This document shows, piece after piece, positions 1 to 9,255 of a DNA stretch of 64,000 nucleotides. The notes beneath the pieces are model-generated. The model saw only the letters and a program-made list of their open reading frames with translations. It was not told the DNA's origin and searched no databases. Position 1 is the stretch's first letter. Every line of letters starts with the position of its first letter. The stretch spans positions 1,145,001 through 1,209,000 of the forward strand of contig NZ_CP068230.1 in NCBI RefSeq assembly GCF_009183365.2, in the 5' to 3' direction. This stretch comes from Shewanella algae. GTDB lineage: Bacteria > Pseudomonadota > Gammaproteobacteria > Enterobacterales > Shewanellaceae. The position numbers were made by a program, and so were the translations under genes.

Positions 1-1026
<1,026 letters not shown>

Positions 1027-1119
1027 ATACAACCCAGATGGGTTTTACGGACTTGAAGAAGTTAGATACTTGATTGAAGTTTGAACTCAGGCTCTGAAAA
1101 GAGCACAGCCAAGAATACC

Positions 1120-1195
1120 GGTCGCTTAGCTCAGCCGGGAGAGCACCTCCCTTACAAGGAGGGGGTCACTGGTTCGATCCCAGTAGCGACCACCA
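1120..1195 (+). tRNA. tRNA-Val (anticodon UAC)
   Basis: A complete 76-nt cloverleaf with encoded CCA. The acceptor arms GGTCGCT and AGCGACC pair perfectly, the anticodon loop is CTTACAA (anticodon TAC) on a five-pair stem, and the T-loop GTTCGATCC is canonical. The body closely resembles E. coli tRNA-Val. It sits about 93 bp after the 23S 3' end and 164 bp before the 5S gene, so it should be processed from the rRNA precursor rather than made from its own promoter. Confidence 0.97.
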
Positions 1196-1245
1196 TATTT
1201 CAAAGCAACAGCTTTCTGAATTGAAGAACAAAGGTTAATGACGCA

Positions 1246-1349
1246 GGTAATTGTTTGGCTGACAAAGCCGTGACGAGCGAGCCGCGCAGTGTACTGAAGT
1301 ACATGAGCAGTGTAGCGAGGAAACAATACCGTCAGACGGACAATTAACC
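1246..1349 (+). other. Inverted repeat in the tRNA-Val/5S spacer, probable processing stem
   Basis: The arms at 1246-1263 and 1331-1349 are imperfect inverted copies (GGTAATTGTTTGGCTGAC against the complement of GTCAGACGGACAATTAACC, with one bulge and a few mismatches). In the transcript they would form a long stem just before 5S rRNA, as expected of an RNase III-type pre-rRNA processing site. A small hairpin (TGTACT-ga-AGTACA) lies in the enclosed loop. The structure is read from the sequence; the processing role is inferred. Confidence 0.5.
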
Positions 1350-1359
1350 AGTAAGAATA

Positions 1360-1479
1360 TGTCTGGTGACAATAGCATTGTGGTCCCACCTGATCCCATC
1401 CCGAACTCAGAAGTGAAACGCAATCGCGCCGATGGTAGTGTGGGGTCTCCCCATGTGAGAGTAGGTCATCGCCAGACGC
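1360..1479 (+). rRNA. rrf: 5S ribosomal RNA
   Basis: A full 120-nt 5S gene. The ends pair (TGTCTGG with CCAGAC), and the conserved loop sequences GTGGTCCCACCTGA, CCGAACTCAGAAGTGAAACG and GCGCCGATGGTAGTGTGGGG are intact. The boundaries are set by alignment with the 120-nt E. coli molecule. A strong terminator follows within 20 bp. Confidence 0.97.
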
Positions 1480-1493
1480 CCAATAAACGATGG

Positions 1494-1525
1494 ATCCCCA
1501 GCACTTTGTGTTGGGGATTTTTCGT
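1494..1525 (+). terminator. rrn operon terminator
   Basis: Stem ATCCCCA / TGGGGAT with an 11-nt loop, followed by TTTTCGTTTT, 15 bp after 5S. A typical intrinsic terminator for the rRNA operon. Confidence 0.8.
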
Positions 1526-1550
1526 TTTAATTGCATTTTGAAATGTCCAC

Positions 1551-1924
1551 TCTCACATGGGGAAGATAAAGAGTCCGAACGCAGTGAGGCACAATTCCAT
1601 GTGGAGTAGGGTGAGGTTATCGCGTTTATCAAACTCAGTTTGATGCGACAGACGAACGCGGAGAGCTTGCTCGAAGCGGGCCATCGCCAGACGCCCAATT
1701 TTATCTTCACTTTCTTAAAAAGTGGAGACAAAACAGTAACAAAAAAGCCCTAGCTAAATGCTAGGGCTTTTTTGTTTGTCTCGTTTCCAGCGAGCACGAC
1801 TTAACATGCAGCCCAAAGCTGCTGGCGCAGTGTGTGCCCCTCAGCTCGCAGCCAAGCTGCTTCGCGCTACAGCCATCTATCAAGCTGTGCTTGATGAGCA
1901 GATGTCTTTCGCCCCCATGTGAGA
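1551..1924. repeat. 5S rRNA-like fragments downstream of the rrn operon
   Basis: Four pieces of the 5S 3' half recur in this non-coding stretch: TCTCACATGGGG, inverted, at 1551-1562; CCATGTGGAGTAGG at 1597-1610 (one base shorter than the 5S version); an exact 18-mer CATCGCCAGACGCCCAAT at 1682-1699, the same as 1467-1484 across the 5S end; and CCCCATGTGAGA at 1913-1924. None can fold as a complete 5S molecule. They look like debris of past recombination or duplication. No protein gene is convincing anywhere between 1526 and 2309. Confidence 0.5.
1741..1774 (+). terminator. Second terminator after the rrn operon
   Basis: A-run, stem GCCCTAGC / GCTAGGGC with loop taaat, then a run of six T. It could work in both directions because an A-run precedes the stem. 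It stops residual rRNA transcription or is left over from a duplicated operon end. Confidence 0.75.
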
Positions 1925-2047
1925 TGGTGCTGTGGAGATATTGAGAATAGATTGACCCGCTTGTCTGGGCAGATTTATCCAGTCTCTGGAGCACAAAGAC
2001 TTCACCCAACCGGTATCCTCAATAAAGGTACTCGAGGCTTAAGTAAA

Positions 2048-2076
2048 GAAGCCACCTGAACAAGGTGGCTTTTTTG
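2048..2076 (+). terminator. Third terminator in the rrn-distal spacer
   Basis: Stem AAGCCACCT / AGGTGGCTT, loop gaaca, then TTTTTT. No gene ends just upstream, so it probably protects the following gene from rRNA read-through. The short sequence CTCGAGGCTTA just before it also occurs in the dispersed repeat at 59736-59884 and resembles the 23S 3' end. Confidence 0.7.
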
Positions 2077-2309
2077 CGTTTGGAACCTGTGAATTTTGCA
2101 TTAATCCAGCTCTAGATGTCTGGCGCTGTATGGTGATGACTCACCTATCTTGCTAACCTATCATCGTTCACCTTTCCATTATTCCCTCAATTACTATTTG
2201 ATGCCGCTTGGATGACAGTTACCGGACTCCTAGGAAATGAATCGATCACAGCTTGTGCTTCTTTTGGGGTTGTTTATGATCTTGGGATTGCCAGAAAAAG
2301 GAGTCAGGC

Positions 2310-3914
2310 ATGAAGCAGACCAATTCCCAAAAGAAACTCACGGTTGAACGCTTGCTGAGAGTCGATGGCACTGAGGCTAATCTATACCGGGGGGAAGAGA
2401 ACATCTTTTTCTTAGCGGATGATAAGGGTTGCCTGTTGCCGATTAAAGATAAGGAAGGAGCCACTATCTATGGCATAGATACTAAGGCTTTTGCCCATCT
2501 TGGCGGCCACTTCTACGGCGATAAGACTCATCTCTATATACGTCCTGAGCGCAGCGGTCGCTGGGGTGTCTTTCCTCTGGTCCACGGTCACTTGAGAATA
2601 TTGAATGAATGGTATGCATTTGATGAGCGCTATCTTTACTCCGGGATGTTTGGCGCTCGTAGGCGTATTGAGGGGGAACTCAGGATACCTCCGGGAAAGG
2701 GATACTATGCTGTCGATAGTAAACATGCCTACATAAATTCGACCAGAATAAACAATAGCTGCGCTGCCAGTTTCATCGGCCTGGAGTGCGATTATGCCCG
2801 AGATGCGAGTCAGGTGTATTTTCGTGGCAAGGCCATTGAAGGCGCTGACCCTGATAGTTTTCTGAGCTTTAACTTCAACGAACGCACGGGATTAGGCTTC
2901 GATGCCATCGACAAATACAGGGGCTACAATCTGGGGAAGGCCGACTCGAATAGTGCGGAGATAAAAGATCTTCAACTTTTCTTCAGTCTCTATCCGGGAA
3001 GTGAACAGACATACTCCTGGCTGTTAAACAGCAAAAGCAGTACCGACGAAACGGAACTCAGCTGGCAGTTTTTGGGTGATGGTTTTGCCGTTACTGAGCA
3101 GGCGGTTTATTTCACGCTACCGCCTTTTGCCTTGGCGGGAGAAAGTCTGCAAGGAAACCATGCAGGACGACTGCAGGATAAGGACAAGTATCAATGCTTG
3201 ACTGAACTGGCGCCGGGCAAGTTCCAATATTTACAGTAGGGCTATTATCTGTATGACTGCCAACTCTACTGGCGAGACCTTGAAGACAGGTACCATTTTT
3301 GTGCGTTAAAGCTCAGTAAGGTCAATGCCGCGACGTTTACTTGTATTGGTGGTGAGTATTTCACTGATGGGAGCAAAGTCATCTGTCGTGGCAAGATATT
3401 GAAAGGTGTTCAGCCAGACGTTGTACAGCTTTACTCTGAATACCTATTGAGTGACGGCCTGTCGCTCTATTATCGGGGCAAGAAATTGAGTCGTGTGATG
3501 CTGGAGAACTTTGAATACTTCGGACACCATTATTTCAGTATTGCAGGACAGCTTTATCGTCATGACCGCGAGTTGAAAAACGCCAAGTCTCAATCGGTTT
3601 ACCAAAGCAATTGCCGCTTTATCTCCGCTGAGTGTCTTGCCCTGAATAATGGCAGGGTGATTTATCGTAATCTTTTGCAAAACAAACAATTGGATGGTGC
3701 AAGTTTGGTAGTTTTCAATCACTACTTTGCCAAGGATGGTAAGCATGTATATTGCATCGACTGGAATGACAGGTTTCATGTAATAGCTGAGGCTGATCCG
3801 AAAACCTTTCACGCTCCAGATTTCAGACAAGATGTTAAGTTGCAGCAAAAAGGGCATGATAAGCAACGGACTTTTGATTGGCGGCAGTTGTTACCTGAGT
3901 CCGAATATTCCTGA
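2310..3914 (+). pseudogene. DKNYY-type repeat protein, interrupted by an in-frame amber codon
   Basis: Read straight through, the frame encodes 534 codons, but TAG at 3237-3239 ends the first product after 309 residues. The frame then continues without another stop (GYYLYDCQLYWRD...) into the region ending at 3914. The protein is built of short Tyr-rich repeats such as YFRGKAIEGADPDSF and LYYRGKKL, typical of the DKNYY family, whose function is unknown. The repeat register carries on across the stop, so this was one gene. Start: ATG with a strong AAGGAG site. Alternatives are stop-codon read-through or a base-call error; the first half alone could still be made. Confidence 0.75.
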
Positions 3915-4048
3915 GTCTTTGGCTTATGTTCTGGGCTGGTTCGCTGTTTACGGCTGCTTGGTTTTGTCTAGAGAAAACCCTGGATGCGCACCACGGCTTG
4001 GCTTTGCCTGAAAAAGCTGCAATCAGAGGTGTTTGTGCCAAAAAGTCC

Positions 4049-4077
4049 TTTACCTTTAGGAAGGCTTTTTGCATAAT
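4049..4077 (+). promoter_or_regulatory. Promoter of tRNA-Trp
   Basis: TTTACC at 4049-4054, 17 bp, then CATAAT at 4072-4077, followed by a GC-rich discriminator (GCCCC). That is the usual layout of a stringently controlled stable-RNA promoter. It lies 15 bp before the tRNA. Confidence 0.55.
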
Positions 4078-4091
4078 GCCCCTCGTTCCAC

Positions 4092-4168
4092 AGGGGTGTA
4101 GTTCCAATTGGTAGAACAGCGGTCTCCAAAACCGACGGTTGCGGGTTCGAGTCCTGCCACCCCTGCCA
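4092..4168 (+). tRNA. tRNA-Trp (anticodon CCA)
   Basis: A 77-nt gene including CCA. The acceptor stem is AGGGGTG / CACCCCT, the anticodon loop CTCCAAA (anticodon CCA), and the T-loop GTTCGAGTC. It stands alone with its own promoter and terminator. No integrase or duplicated 3' tRNA end is visible nearby, so there is no sign of an inserted element. Confidence 0.97.
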
Positions 4169-4176
4169 CATTCCAG

Positions 4177-4210
4177 ACGGCCCGCATAGCAATATGCGGG
4201 CCGTTTTCCT
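4177..4210 (+). terminator. Terminator of tRNA-Trp
   Basis: Stem ACGGCCCGCATA / TATGCGGGCCGT followed by TTTTCCTTT, beginning nine bases after the tRNA CCA end. Confidence 0.8.
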
Positions 4211-4245
4211 TTATGACGGCATTCAAAGTTTCTCTGTTCTCGATA

Positions 4246-4276
4246 TAAAAACAGCAGCCCTACAGGCTGCTGTTTG
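4246..4276 (-). terminator. Terminator of the TonB-dependent receptor gene
   Basis: On the minus strand, AAACAGCAGCC / GGCTGCTGTTT with a 5-nt loop, then a T-run, about 40 bp beyond the receptor stop codon. Confidence 0.7.
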
Positions 4277-4315
4277 AGCTACCACTTTGCTTACTGAACC
4301 ATGAGCAAGCAGGGA

Positions 4316-6418
4316 TTACCAGGTGTAGTTGATACTCAGCTCCAGGCTTCTCGGTTCACCAAAGAAACCCTGGTTGTAAAAGTCGATGCTGGAATAATAC
4401 TTCTTGTCGAACAGGTTCCGGACATTTAACCTGGCAACTAGATTGTCCTGTATTTGATAGCTGGCCATCAGATTAGCCAGGAAATAGCTATCCTGCCTGG
4501 AAGAAGCTTTGTTAGGGCCTACCTGGTCTTTGTAGGTTTTACTTTGCCAGCTGATGTTGCCTCCCAGAGTCAGATCGCTCAGCGCCCCGTCGAAGTGATA
4601 CAGGCTGGAAATACGCAGCAGATGCTTGGGCAAATGAGTCCCGAAGGGGCTGCCATCGGCCTTTTCTGATTCGCTATAGGTATAGCTGAAGAACACGTCC
4701 AAGTCGTCGCTGGGGTGGCCGCTAAGCTCCAATTCGAAACCTTTATTGTTGGCGCCTTTCACCGCTCGTTGAGGGAAGCTGCCATCCGGTAGCGGTGGTT
4801 GCCCGGGATCGGCTTCGGCGACATTATCTTTTTGCACCTTGAATACCGCCAGGCTTGCCGTCAGCGCTTCGTTGAAGAAGTCCCCCTTGGCCCCCAACTC
4901 TATGTTGTCGCCTGTGACGGGATCCAGGTACTGGTTATTAATGTCTTTGGCATTCTGGGGTTGAAAGATTTCGGTATAGCTGGCGTAAAGCGACAGGGTA
5001 TCGTTGAGCTTGTATACCAGTCCGGCGTAAGGCGTGAAAACATCATCATGTTTATAATCCTTGTTGTCCTGGTTTACCTCCATTTCATATTTACTCAATC
5101 TGGCACCCAAGATAAGAGTGACATCGTCATGCAGAGATAATTGGCTAGCCAGATAGGCACCCTGCTGGGTTTCGGTCGATTCGCTGCGCTGGGGAGTTTG
5201 TGTGTAGGAGGGTTCATTGATGCTGCCATCCCACTCAAAGAAATTACCCACTTGCAGAGTGTCGCTGCTGTAATATGAATCGGCGTCCACTTCCTGCTTG
5301 GAGTAGAGCAGACCCGCAGTTAACCTGTGGCTACGGCCAAAGAGTTCGAAGGGACCCGAAACAAACAGCCTGGCTGCATCTTGATCGCGCCAGGATTGGT
5401 AAATCATAGGAAGAGCCCCCATTCCCAGGCCGGTTGTTTTATCGGGATAACCGGACAAGTACAGCAGATGGCCATCCATTTCATCTTCTCTGTGCTCCAA
5501 GTCGATTCTCAGATCCCAGTCGCTATCGAAGCTGTGCTCAACTGAAGCGAAAACATTGGTGCCTTCCCGTTCCCAACGGGACCAGGATGCGGCAGTAGTA
5601 CTGGAGGTGGACAGATCATCCGCCAGGCTTCCATCGGCATAAAACAGTGGTAACCCACCCCAAGTTGAGCCTTTGGGATCGCGTTTACTATGATCGGCTC
5701 CGATCAACAGTTTGGTTTGGTCACTGAGAGCGGCGCTGAACACAGCATAGAGTTGTAGATTTTGCTCTTCCGAGAGATTAACGTAGCTTTCTTTATCCTC
5801 GTAGGCTGCAGCAACCCGCGCCTGATACTTACCATCCTGGTCCAGATCAAATGAGCCGTCACCCTCGACTCGGTAACTATTCCAGGAGCCTAGCTTGGCA
5901 CTCAGATAACCTGATGGATAGGCCTTGGGGCGTTTGCGGATCAGGTTTATGGCGGCCGAGGGTTCACCTGCACCAGTCAGGAGCCCTGTGGCACCACGGA
6001 CTATCTCCACTCGGTCAAAGATGATGGTATCTGTAACCGCATCGTTGAAGAAGCTGCTGTAGTTGACCGGCACCCCATCAAACTGAAAGTTGGTGATAGG
6101 ATTGCCTCTGGCATTGAAAAAGTAACGATTGGTTTCAGCCTGCTGGGCATAGATCCCTGGGCTAAGGGTCATGATCTCGGCAATATTATTCAAAGAGAAA
6201 CTCTGAATAAATTCCTGATCTATGATGGACACAGATTGCGGCGTTTCCCTGAGTGTCAGTGGCAGTCCAGTTGCCGTGGCAGCCTTGTCCAGGCGACTGC
6301 CCTTGATCTGTATTACTTCAATATCGCTTGAGTCTGTTGTGGTTTCCTGGTCCTTTGCGTATGCCTGCGGTACCAGACTGATGCCCGCCAACAGGCTGGC
6401 AGTGACGACTCTGTGCAT
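4316..6418 (-). CDS. TonB-dependent ferric-siderophore receptor
   Basis: A 700-residue outer-membrane receptor of the FpvA/FhuE/FoxA type that would import a ferric siderophore using TonB energy. Residues 1-21 are a signal peptide ending AYA. The plug follows (about 45-165), with RETPQSVSIIDQEFI, FNARGNPITNFQFDGVPV and VEIVRGATGLLTGAGEPSA, all hallmarks of siderophore receptors. The rest is a beta-barrel ending in the aromatic NYTW. There is no FecA-type N-terminal signalling domain. The start has a GAGGGG site. It is divergent from the PepSY gene across a Fur-type box, so it should be induced by iron limitation. The siderophore cannot be told from sequence. Confidence 0.9.
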   Translation of the reverse strand: MHRVVTASLLAGISLVPQAYAKDQETTTDSSDIEVIQIKGSRLDKAATATGLPLTLRETPQSVSIIDQEFIQSFSLNNIAEIMTLSPGIYAQQAETNRYFFNARGNPITNFQFDGVPVNYSSFFNDAVTDTIIFDRVEIVRGATGLLTGAGEPSAAINLIRKRPKAYPSGYLSAKLGSWNSYRVEGDGSFDLDQDGKYQARVAAAYEDKESYVNLSEEQNLQLYAVFSAALSDQTKLLIGADHSKRDPKGSTWGGLPLFYADGSLADDLSTSSTTAASWSRWEREGTNVFASVEHSFDSDWDLRIDLEHREDEMDGHLLYLSGYPDKTTGLGMGALPMIYQSWRDQDAARLFVSGPFELFGRSHRLTAGLLYSKQEVDADSYYSSDTLQVGNFFEWDGSINEPSYTQTPQRSESTETQQGAYLASQLSLHDDVTLILGARLSKYEMEVNQDNKDYKHDDVFTPYAGLVYKLNDTLSLYASYTEIFQPQNAKDINNQYLDPVTGDNIELGAKGDFFNEALTASLAVFKVQKDNVAEADPGQPPLPDGSFPQRAVKGANNKGFELELSGHPSDDLDVFFSYTYSESEKADGSPFGTHLPKHLLRISSLYHFDGALSDLTLGGNISWQSKTYKDQVGPNKASSRQDSYFLANLMASYQIQDNLVARLNVRNLFDKKYYSSIDFYNQGFFGEPRSLELSINYTW

Positions 6419-6481
6419 ATTTCCCCTCTCAATATGATGGCTTGTGTTAGCTGAACTTGGTTTTTCTGTAGTTATTATTGC

Positions 6482-6500
6482 GATATTGATAATGATTTCT
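6482..6500. promoter_or_regulatory. Fur-type box between receptor and PepSY genes
   Basis: GATATTGATAATGATTTCT matches the classical GATAATGATAATCATTATC consensus at about 13 of 19 positions and lies in the AT-rich divergent promoter region, 64 bp upstream of the receptor start and 44 bp upstream of the PepSY start. It could repress both directions when iron is plentiful. Confidence 0.65.
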
Positions 6501-6543
6501 ATTGTATTTACAATTCAGCTTTATTTTTTAGCCATGAGAAACT

Positions 6544-7698
6544 ATGCCGAAGATAAGTAATCGCATGTGGTTCCTGTTTCACGGATGGTGTTCATTGCCT
6601 ATCTGGTTGCTGTTCTGCTTCGTATGTTTGACCGGGACAGTGGCTGTTTTGAGCCATGAGATTACCTGGCTGACGAATCCCGCGGCCAGGGCATTGAATC
6701 CGGATGCTTTACCGGAAAAGAGCGTTGCCGAGTTGGTGGAGAATGTGCAGCGTGCTTACCCTGATGCCGATGTCAGCAATGTGATGCTGTTTGAGCCTTA
6801 TCTGGTGAATGCCGTAGTGTTCTCCGATGTCGACAAGCCCTTTGCTATCGCTTATGTGAACCAGTACAGCGGAGAGATCCAGGAGGTGAACAGTGGTATT
6901 ACCTTCATCGGATTTATGCGCTCATTGCATGGTTGGTTGCTGTTTCCCTGGCAAAACGGTTTTAGTGTCGGGTATTACCTGGTCAGTGGTTTATCACTGT
7001 TGATGTTGGGGTCTGTGATATCCGGGATGGTTATATACAAGCGTTTCTGGCGTAGTTTCTTCAGCCCCAAATTAAGATTCAACCAAGGTAAGAGAACCCT
7101 GGTGACAGATTTGCATCGCCTGCTGGGTGTTTGGTCTATCTGGTTTATTGTCCTGATGAGTCTTACCGGTCTTTGGTATCTGGCACAAGGAATAATGTGG
7201 CATGCCGATGTCGATATCGAGCCCCACACGCCTCTGGTTGATATCGCCGATGTGCCAATGGGCGAAGCCAGACCTCAGCCCTCTTTGAGTCTTGAACAGG
7301 CTCTGTTACAGGCCAAAGAGCAGTTTCCCGACTTTCATCCCAGTTATATCAGTTTGCCGGAGCACAACCGGGACCTCTATCGTTTGCAGGGCAGTGGCGA
7401 TTTCCTGTTTTATGACCAGTATGCCTACGGATTGGAACTGGATCCCTGGAGCGGCGCAATCGTCAGTAGCAAGTCACCGCAAACCATGACCACATTGCAA
7501 ACTATGATGCATATTGCCGATCCCTTGCATTACGGCACTTTGGCTGGCGTTTGGACCAAGATTATCTGGTTCCTGTTTGGCTTATTACTCAGTGGTATGT
7601 CTATCACCGGATTTATGATCTGGAGCAGTCGCATATTCAAGGCTGGCAGGCGTCAACAAGAGGTGCCATTAGTGGCAGAGCAACAGGAGAGTTATTGA
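6544..7698 (+). CDS. PepSY-associated membrane protein of iron uptake
   Basis: A 384-residue inner-membrane protein of the PepSY_TM family (PiuB-like). Helices are visible at about 15-37, 140-165, 195-220 and 335-360. Conserved His-containing segments occur at helix edges (MRSLHGWLLFP, TDLHRLLGVWSIWF, MMHIADPLHYGTLAG). Proteins of this family commonly sit beside TonB-dependent siderophore receptors and are thought to help reduce or release iron from the imported complex; the reaction is not settled. It shares the Fur-type box with the receptor, and its stop overlaps the start of the next gene (TGATG), indicating translational coupling. Confidence 0.85.
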   Translation: MPKISNRMWFLFHGWCSLPIWLLFCFVCLTGTVAVLSHEITWLTNPAARALNPDALPEKSVAELVENVQRAYPDADVSNVMLFEPYLVNAVVFSDVDKPFAIAYVNQYSGEIQEVNSGITFIGFMRSLHGWLLFPWQNGFSVGYYLVSGLSLLMLGSVISGMVIYKRFWRSFFSPKLRFNQGKRTLVTDLHRLLGVWSIWFIVLMSLTGLWYLAQGIMWHADVDIEPHTPLVDIADVPMGEARPQPSLSLEQALLQAKEQFPDFHPSYISLPEHNRDLYRLQGSGDFLFYDQYAYGLELDPWSGAIVSSKSPQTMTTLQTMMHIADPLHYGTLAGVWTKIIWFLFGLLLSGMSITGFMIWSSRIFKAGRRQQEVPLVAEQQESY

Positions 7699-8168
7699 TG
7701 AAGAAACGGCTTTCTTTTTGGCAGCGCAATAAATTCAAGCTCAACGGAGTGTTGTTATTGCTGCCCATCTGGTTTCTCTATCGCTCCTTGACGCCTGAAT
7801 TACCAGTGAGCTGGTCATCAGTAAGTGCCGGGCCGTTTGAGGTAGAGGCCACTCCGGCCGATATGGCGCCGGCTTATCTGCACCATGGTGAATATGTGAA
7901 GGACTTTGCCCTGAGGTTTATTGCAGGAGAAGTGAGTGATATTCGCCAGGGATACCTGAATATTGGTCCTGAGCCACTGGCGCTGGAGGTGTTGCAGCAA
8001 GGTGAGAGTGGCATCTTGCACGGAAGTCGCCACGGCCAACATGTACACGCCATAGCTCCGGCCGCGTTCGGCGCGGCCGATAAGTTATGGCTAACTCTTG
8101 AAGACTGGCACGGACGGCGTTATGTCGCTCATTGGCCTTTGCCGTCGGCTTGGGTGTTAGTGCAGTAA
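7698..8168 (+). CDS. Small membrane-anchored protein of the iron operon, unknown function
   Basis: 156 residues. A basic N-terminus is followed by one hydrophobic helix (about 16-30, VLLLLPIWFLY); the remainder looks periplasmic, with several His residues (LHHGEY, GSRHGQHVHA). I do not recognise the family. Its start overlaps the PepSY stop, so it is the second gene of the same iron-regulated unit and probably works with it. The last codons (LVQ, stop) form half of a perfect palindrome with the convergent dps gene. Confidence 0.7.
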   Translation: MKKRLSFWQRNKFKLNGVLLLLPIWFLYRSLTPELPVSWSSVSAGPFEVEATPADMAPAYLHHGEYVKDFALRFIAGEVSDIRQGYLNIGPEPLALEVLQQGESGILHGSRHGQHVHAIAPAAFGAADKLWLTLEDWHGRRYVAHWPLPSAWVLVQ

Positions 8169-8182
8169 TTACTGCACTAACA
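8155..8182. repeat. Perfect 28-bp palindrome joining two convergent stop codons
   Basis: The half TGTTAGTGCAGTAA (8155-8168) is followed directly by its exact reverse complement (8169-8182). The centre falls exactly between the two TAA stops, so both genes end in the codons Leu-Val-Gln-stop. A transcript from either side would carry a 14-bp self-complementary end without a T-run. It may act as a shared 3' end or stability element. Confidence 0.9.
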
Positions 8183-8639
8183 AGCTGCGAAGCATCCAGG
8201 CGGTCTTTTCATGCAGCTGAATACGCTGGGTCAGCAGATCTGCCGTTGCTTCGTCATTGGCCTGGTTCACCAAAGGGTAGAGTGCCCGGGCGTTTCGAAT
8301 AATGATCTCCTGGCCTTCCAGCAGTTCCTCAAGCATCTGTTTGGCATCTGTGATGCCTGAGTCTTCTTTTATTTCGGTCTGAGCGGCGTAGGCGCTGTAG
8401 GATCCCAAGGCTCTTTCACCCAGGGCTCTGACCCGCTCTGCTATGACATCCACTGCGGCAGCCAATTCGGTGTACTGCTCTTCAAACAGTTGGTGTAGGC
8501 TGGTGAACATGGGGCCTGTCACGTTCCAGTGGAAGCTGTGAGTCTTAAGATAAAGGCTGTAGGTGTCAGCAAGTAAGCGATTCAAACCGTTGGCTATTTC
8601 CAGACGATCGGCTTGATTGATCCCGATATTGATATTCAT
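8169..8639 (-). CDS. dps: Dps-family ferritin-like DNA-protection protein
   Basis: A 156-residue four-helix protein that would assemble into a 12-mer, oxidise ferrous iron with peroxide and store it. The inter-subunit ferroxidase ligands are all present: H37 (FHWNV), H49, E53, D64 and E68, corresponding to E. coli H51, H63, D67, D78 and E82. The Lys-rich DNA-binding N-terminal tail of E. coli Dps is absent, so DNA binding is doubtful. The start has an excellent GGAGG site. It converges on the iron-uptake operon. The 280 bp upstream (8640-8919), shared with holD, holds its promoter; no OxyR site is clear. A paralogue lies at 61859-62353. Confidence 0.9.
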   Translation of the reverse strand: MNINIGINQADRLEIANGLNRLLADTYSLYLKTHSFHWNVTGPMFTSLHQLFEEQYTELAAAVDVIAERVRALGERALGSYSAYAAQTEIKEDSGITDAKQMLEELLEGQEIIIRNARALYPLVNQANDEATADLLTQRIQLHEKTAWMLRSLLVQ

Positions 8640-8919
8640 AATATAACCTCCGTAAATGATCTGTTTTCTATACTACTCCGGAGTTTAATTAGTTAAAGTG
8701 GATAAAGTAGATATCTGCAATCGATTTTGTTTAAGTTGGTTGCCGGGGGATTTGCTCTCAGGTCACAGACAGTTGCTGAGCAAGCTGGTATTCTAAAGCG
8801 CTTAACTTGGAAGCTCTGTTGCGGGTTTCCTTCAGTCATTTTTTGCCCTTCTTGTTCGTCCCTCGGCTATGGATTTTGGGCGACATTTTCAAACTGCGTT
8901 AAAGCGGAGCGCAATCACC

Positions 8920-9255
8920 ATGAATAAATATCTGCACGCCATGGGAATAGAGCTGTGGCGCAGTAGACAAGACTCTCCCTCCCAGGTGCCTTTCATGCTG
9001 TTGGTGCCTGATGCTGACGAGAGCGTATTGCAACATCCTCTGGTGCTCAAGGTGTTGGCGTTATTGGGACTGGAGGCCGGGCAGTGCAGCGTCGGTAATC
9101 GGCCTGTGGCTGGGCAAGAGGTGATATGGAATATGTTCCCTGAGCCTGTTGAAGGGGCCTGGCTGAATTCATCGCAGCCGGCGCAATTGATGTCAGGCAG
9201 TGAGGGCAAGCGCGCCCTATGGCAACAGATTTGGCACAGGTTGGAGGCGAAGTGA
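8920..9255 (+). CDS. holD: DNA polymerase III psi subunit
   Basis: 111 residues. HolD links the clamp loader to chi and single-strand-binding protein in the replisome. The family diverges quickly, but three things agree: size, the C-terminal block KRALWQQIW (E. coli RAALWQQI), and position directly upstream of rimI, as in enterobacteria. The ATG at 8920 gives an N-terminus like other HolD proteins (YLHAMGIELWRSR). An upstream in-frame start at 8869 would only add unrelated residues. The stop overlaps the rimI GTG start. Confidence 0.85.
   Translation: MNKYLHAMGIELWRSRQDSPSQVPFMLLVPDADESVLQHPLVLKVLALLGLEAGQCSVGNRPVAGQEVIWNMFPEPVEGAWLNSSQPAQLMSGSEGKRALWQQIWHRLEAK

Noticed and set aside
4092..4168. 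tRNA-Trp as an integration site of a genomic island
   Set aside because: No integrase gene and no repeated 3' tRNA end were seen in the flanking sequence; the neighbours are ordinary iron-uptake genes.
8675..8684. ACTCCGGAGT palindrome in the dps promoter as an OxyR or PerR site
   Set aside because: Ten bases, no match to known consensus sequences; not enough to support a regulator.
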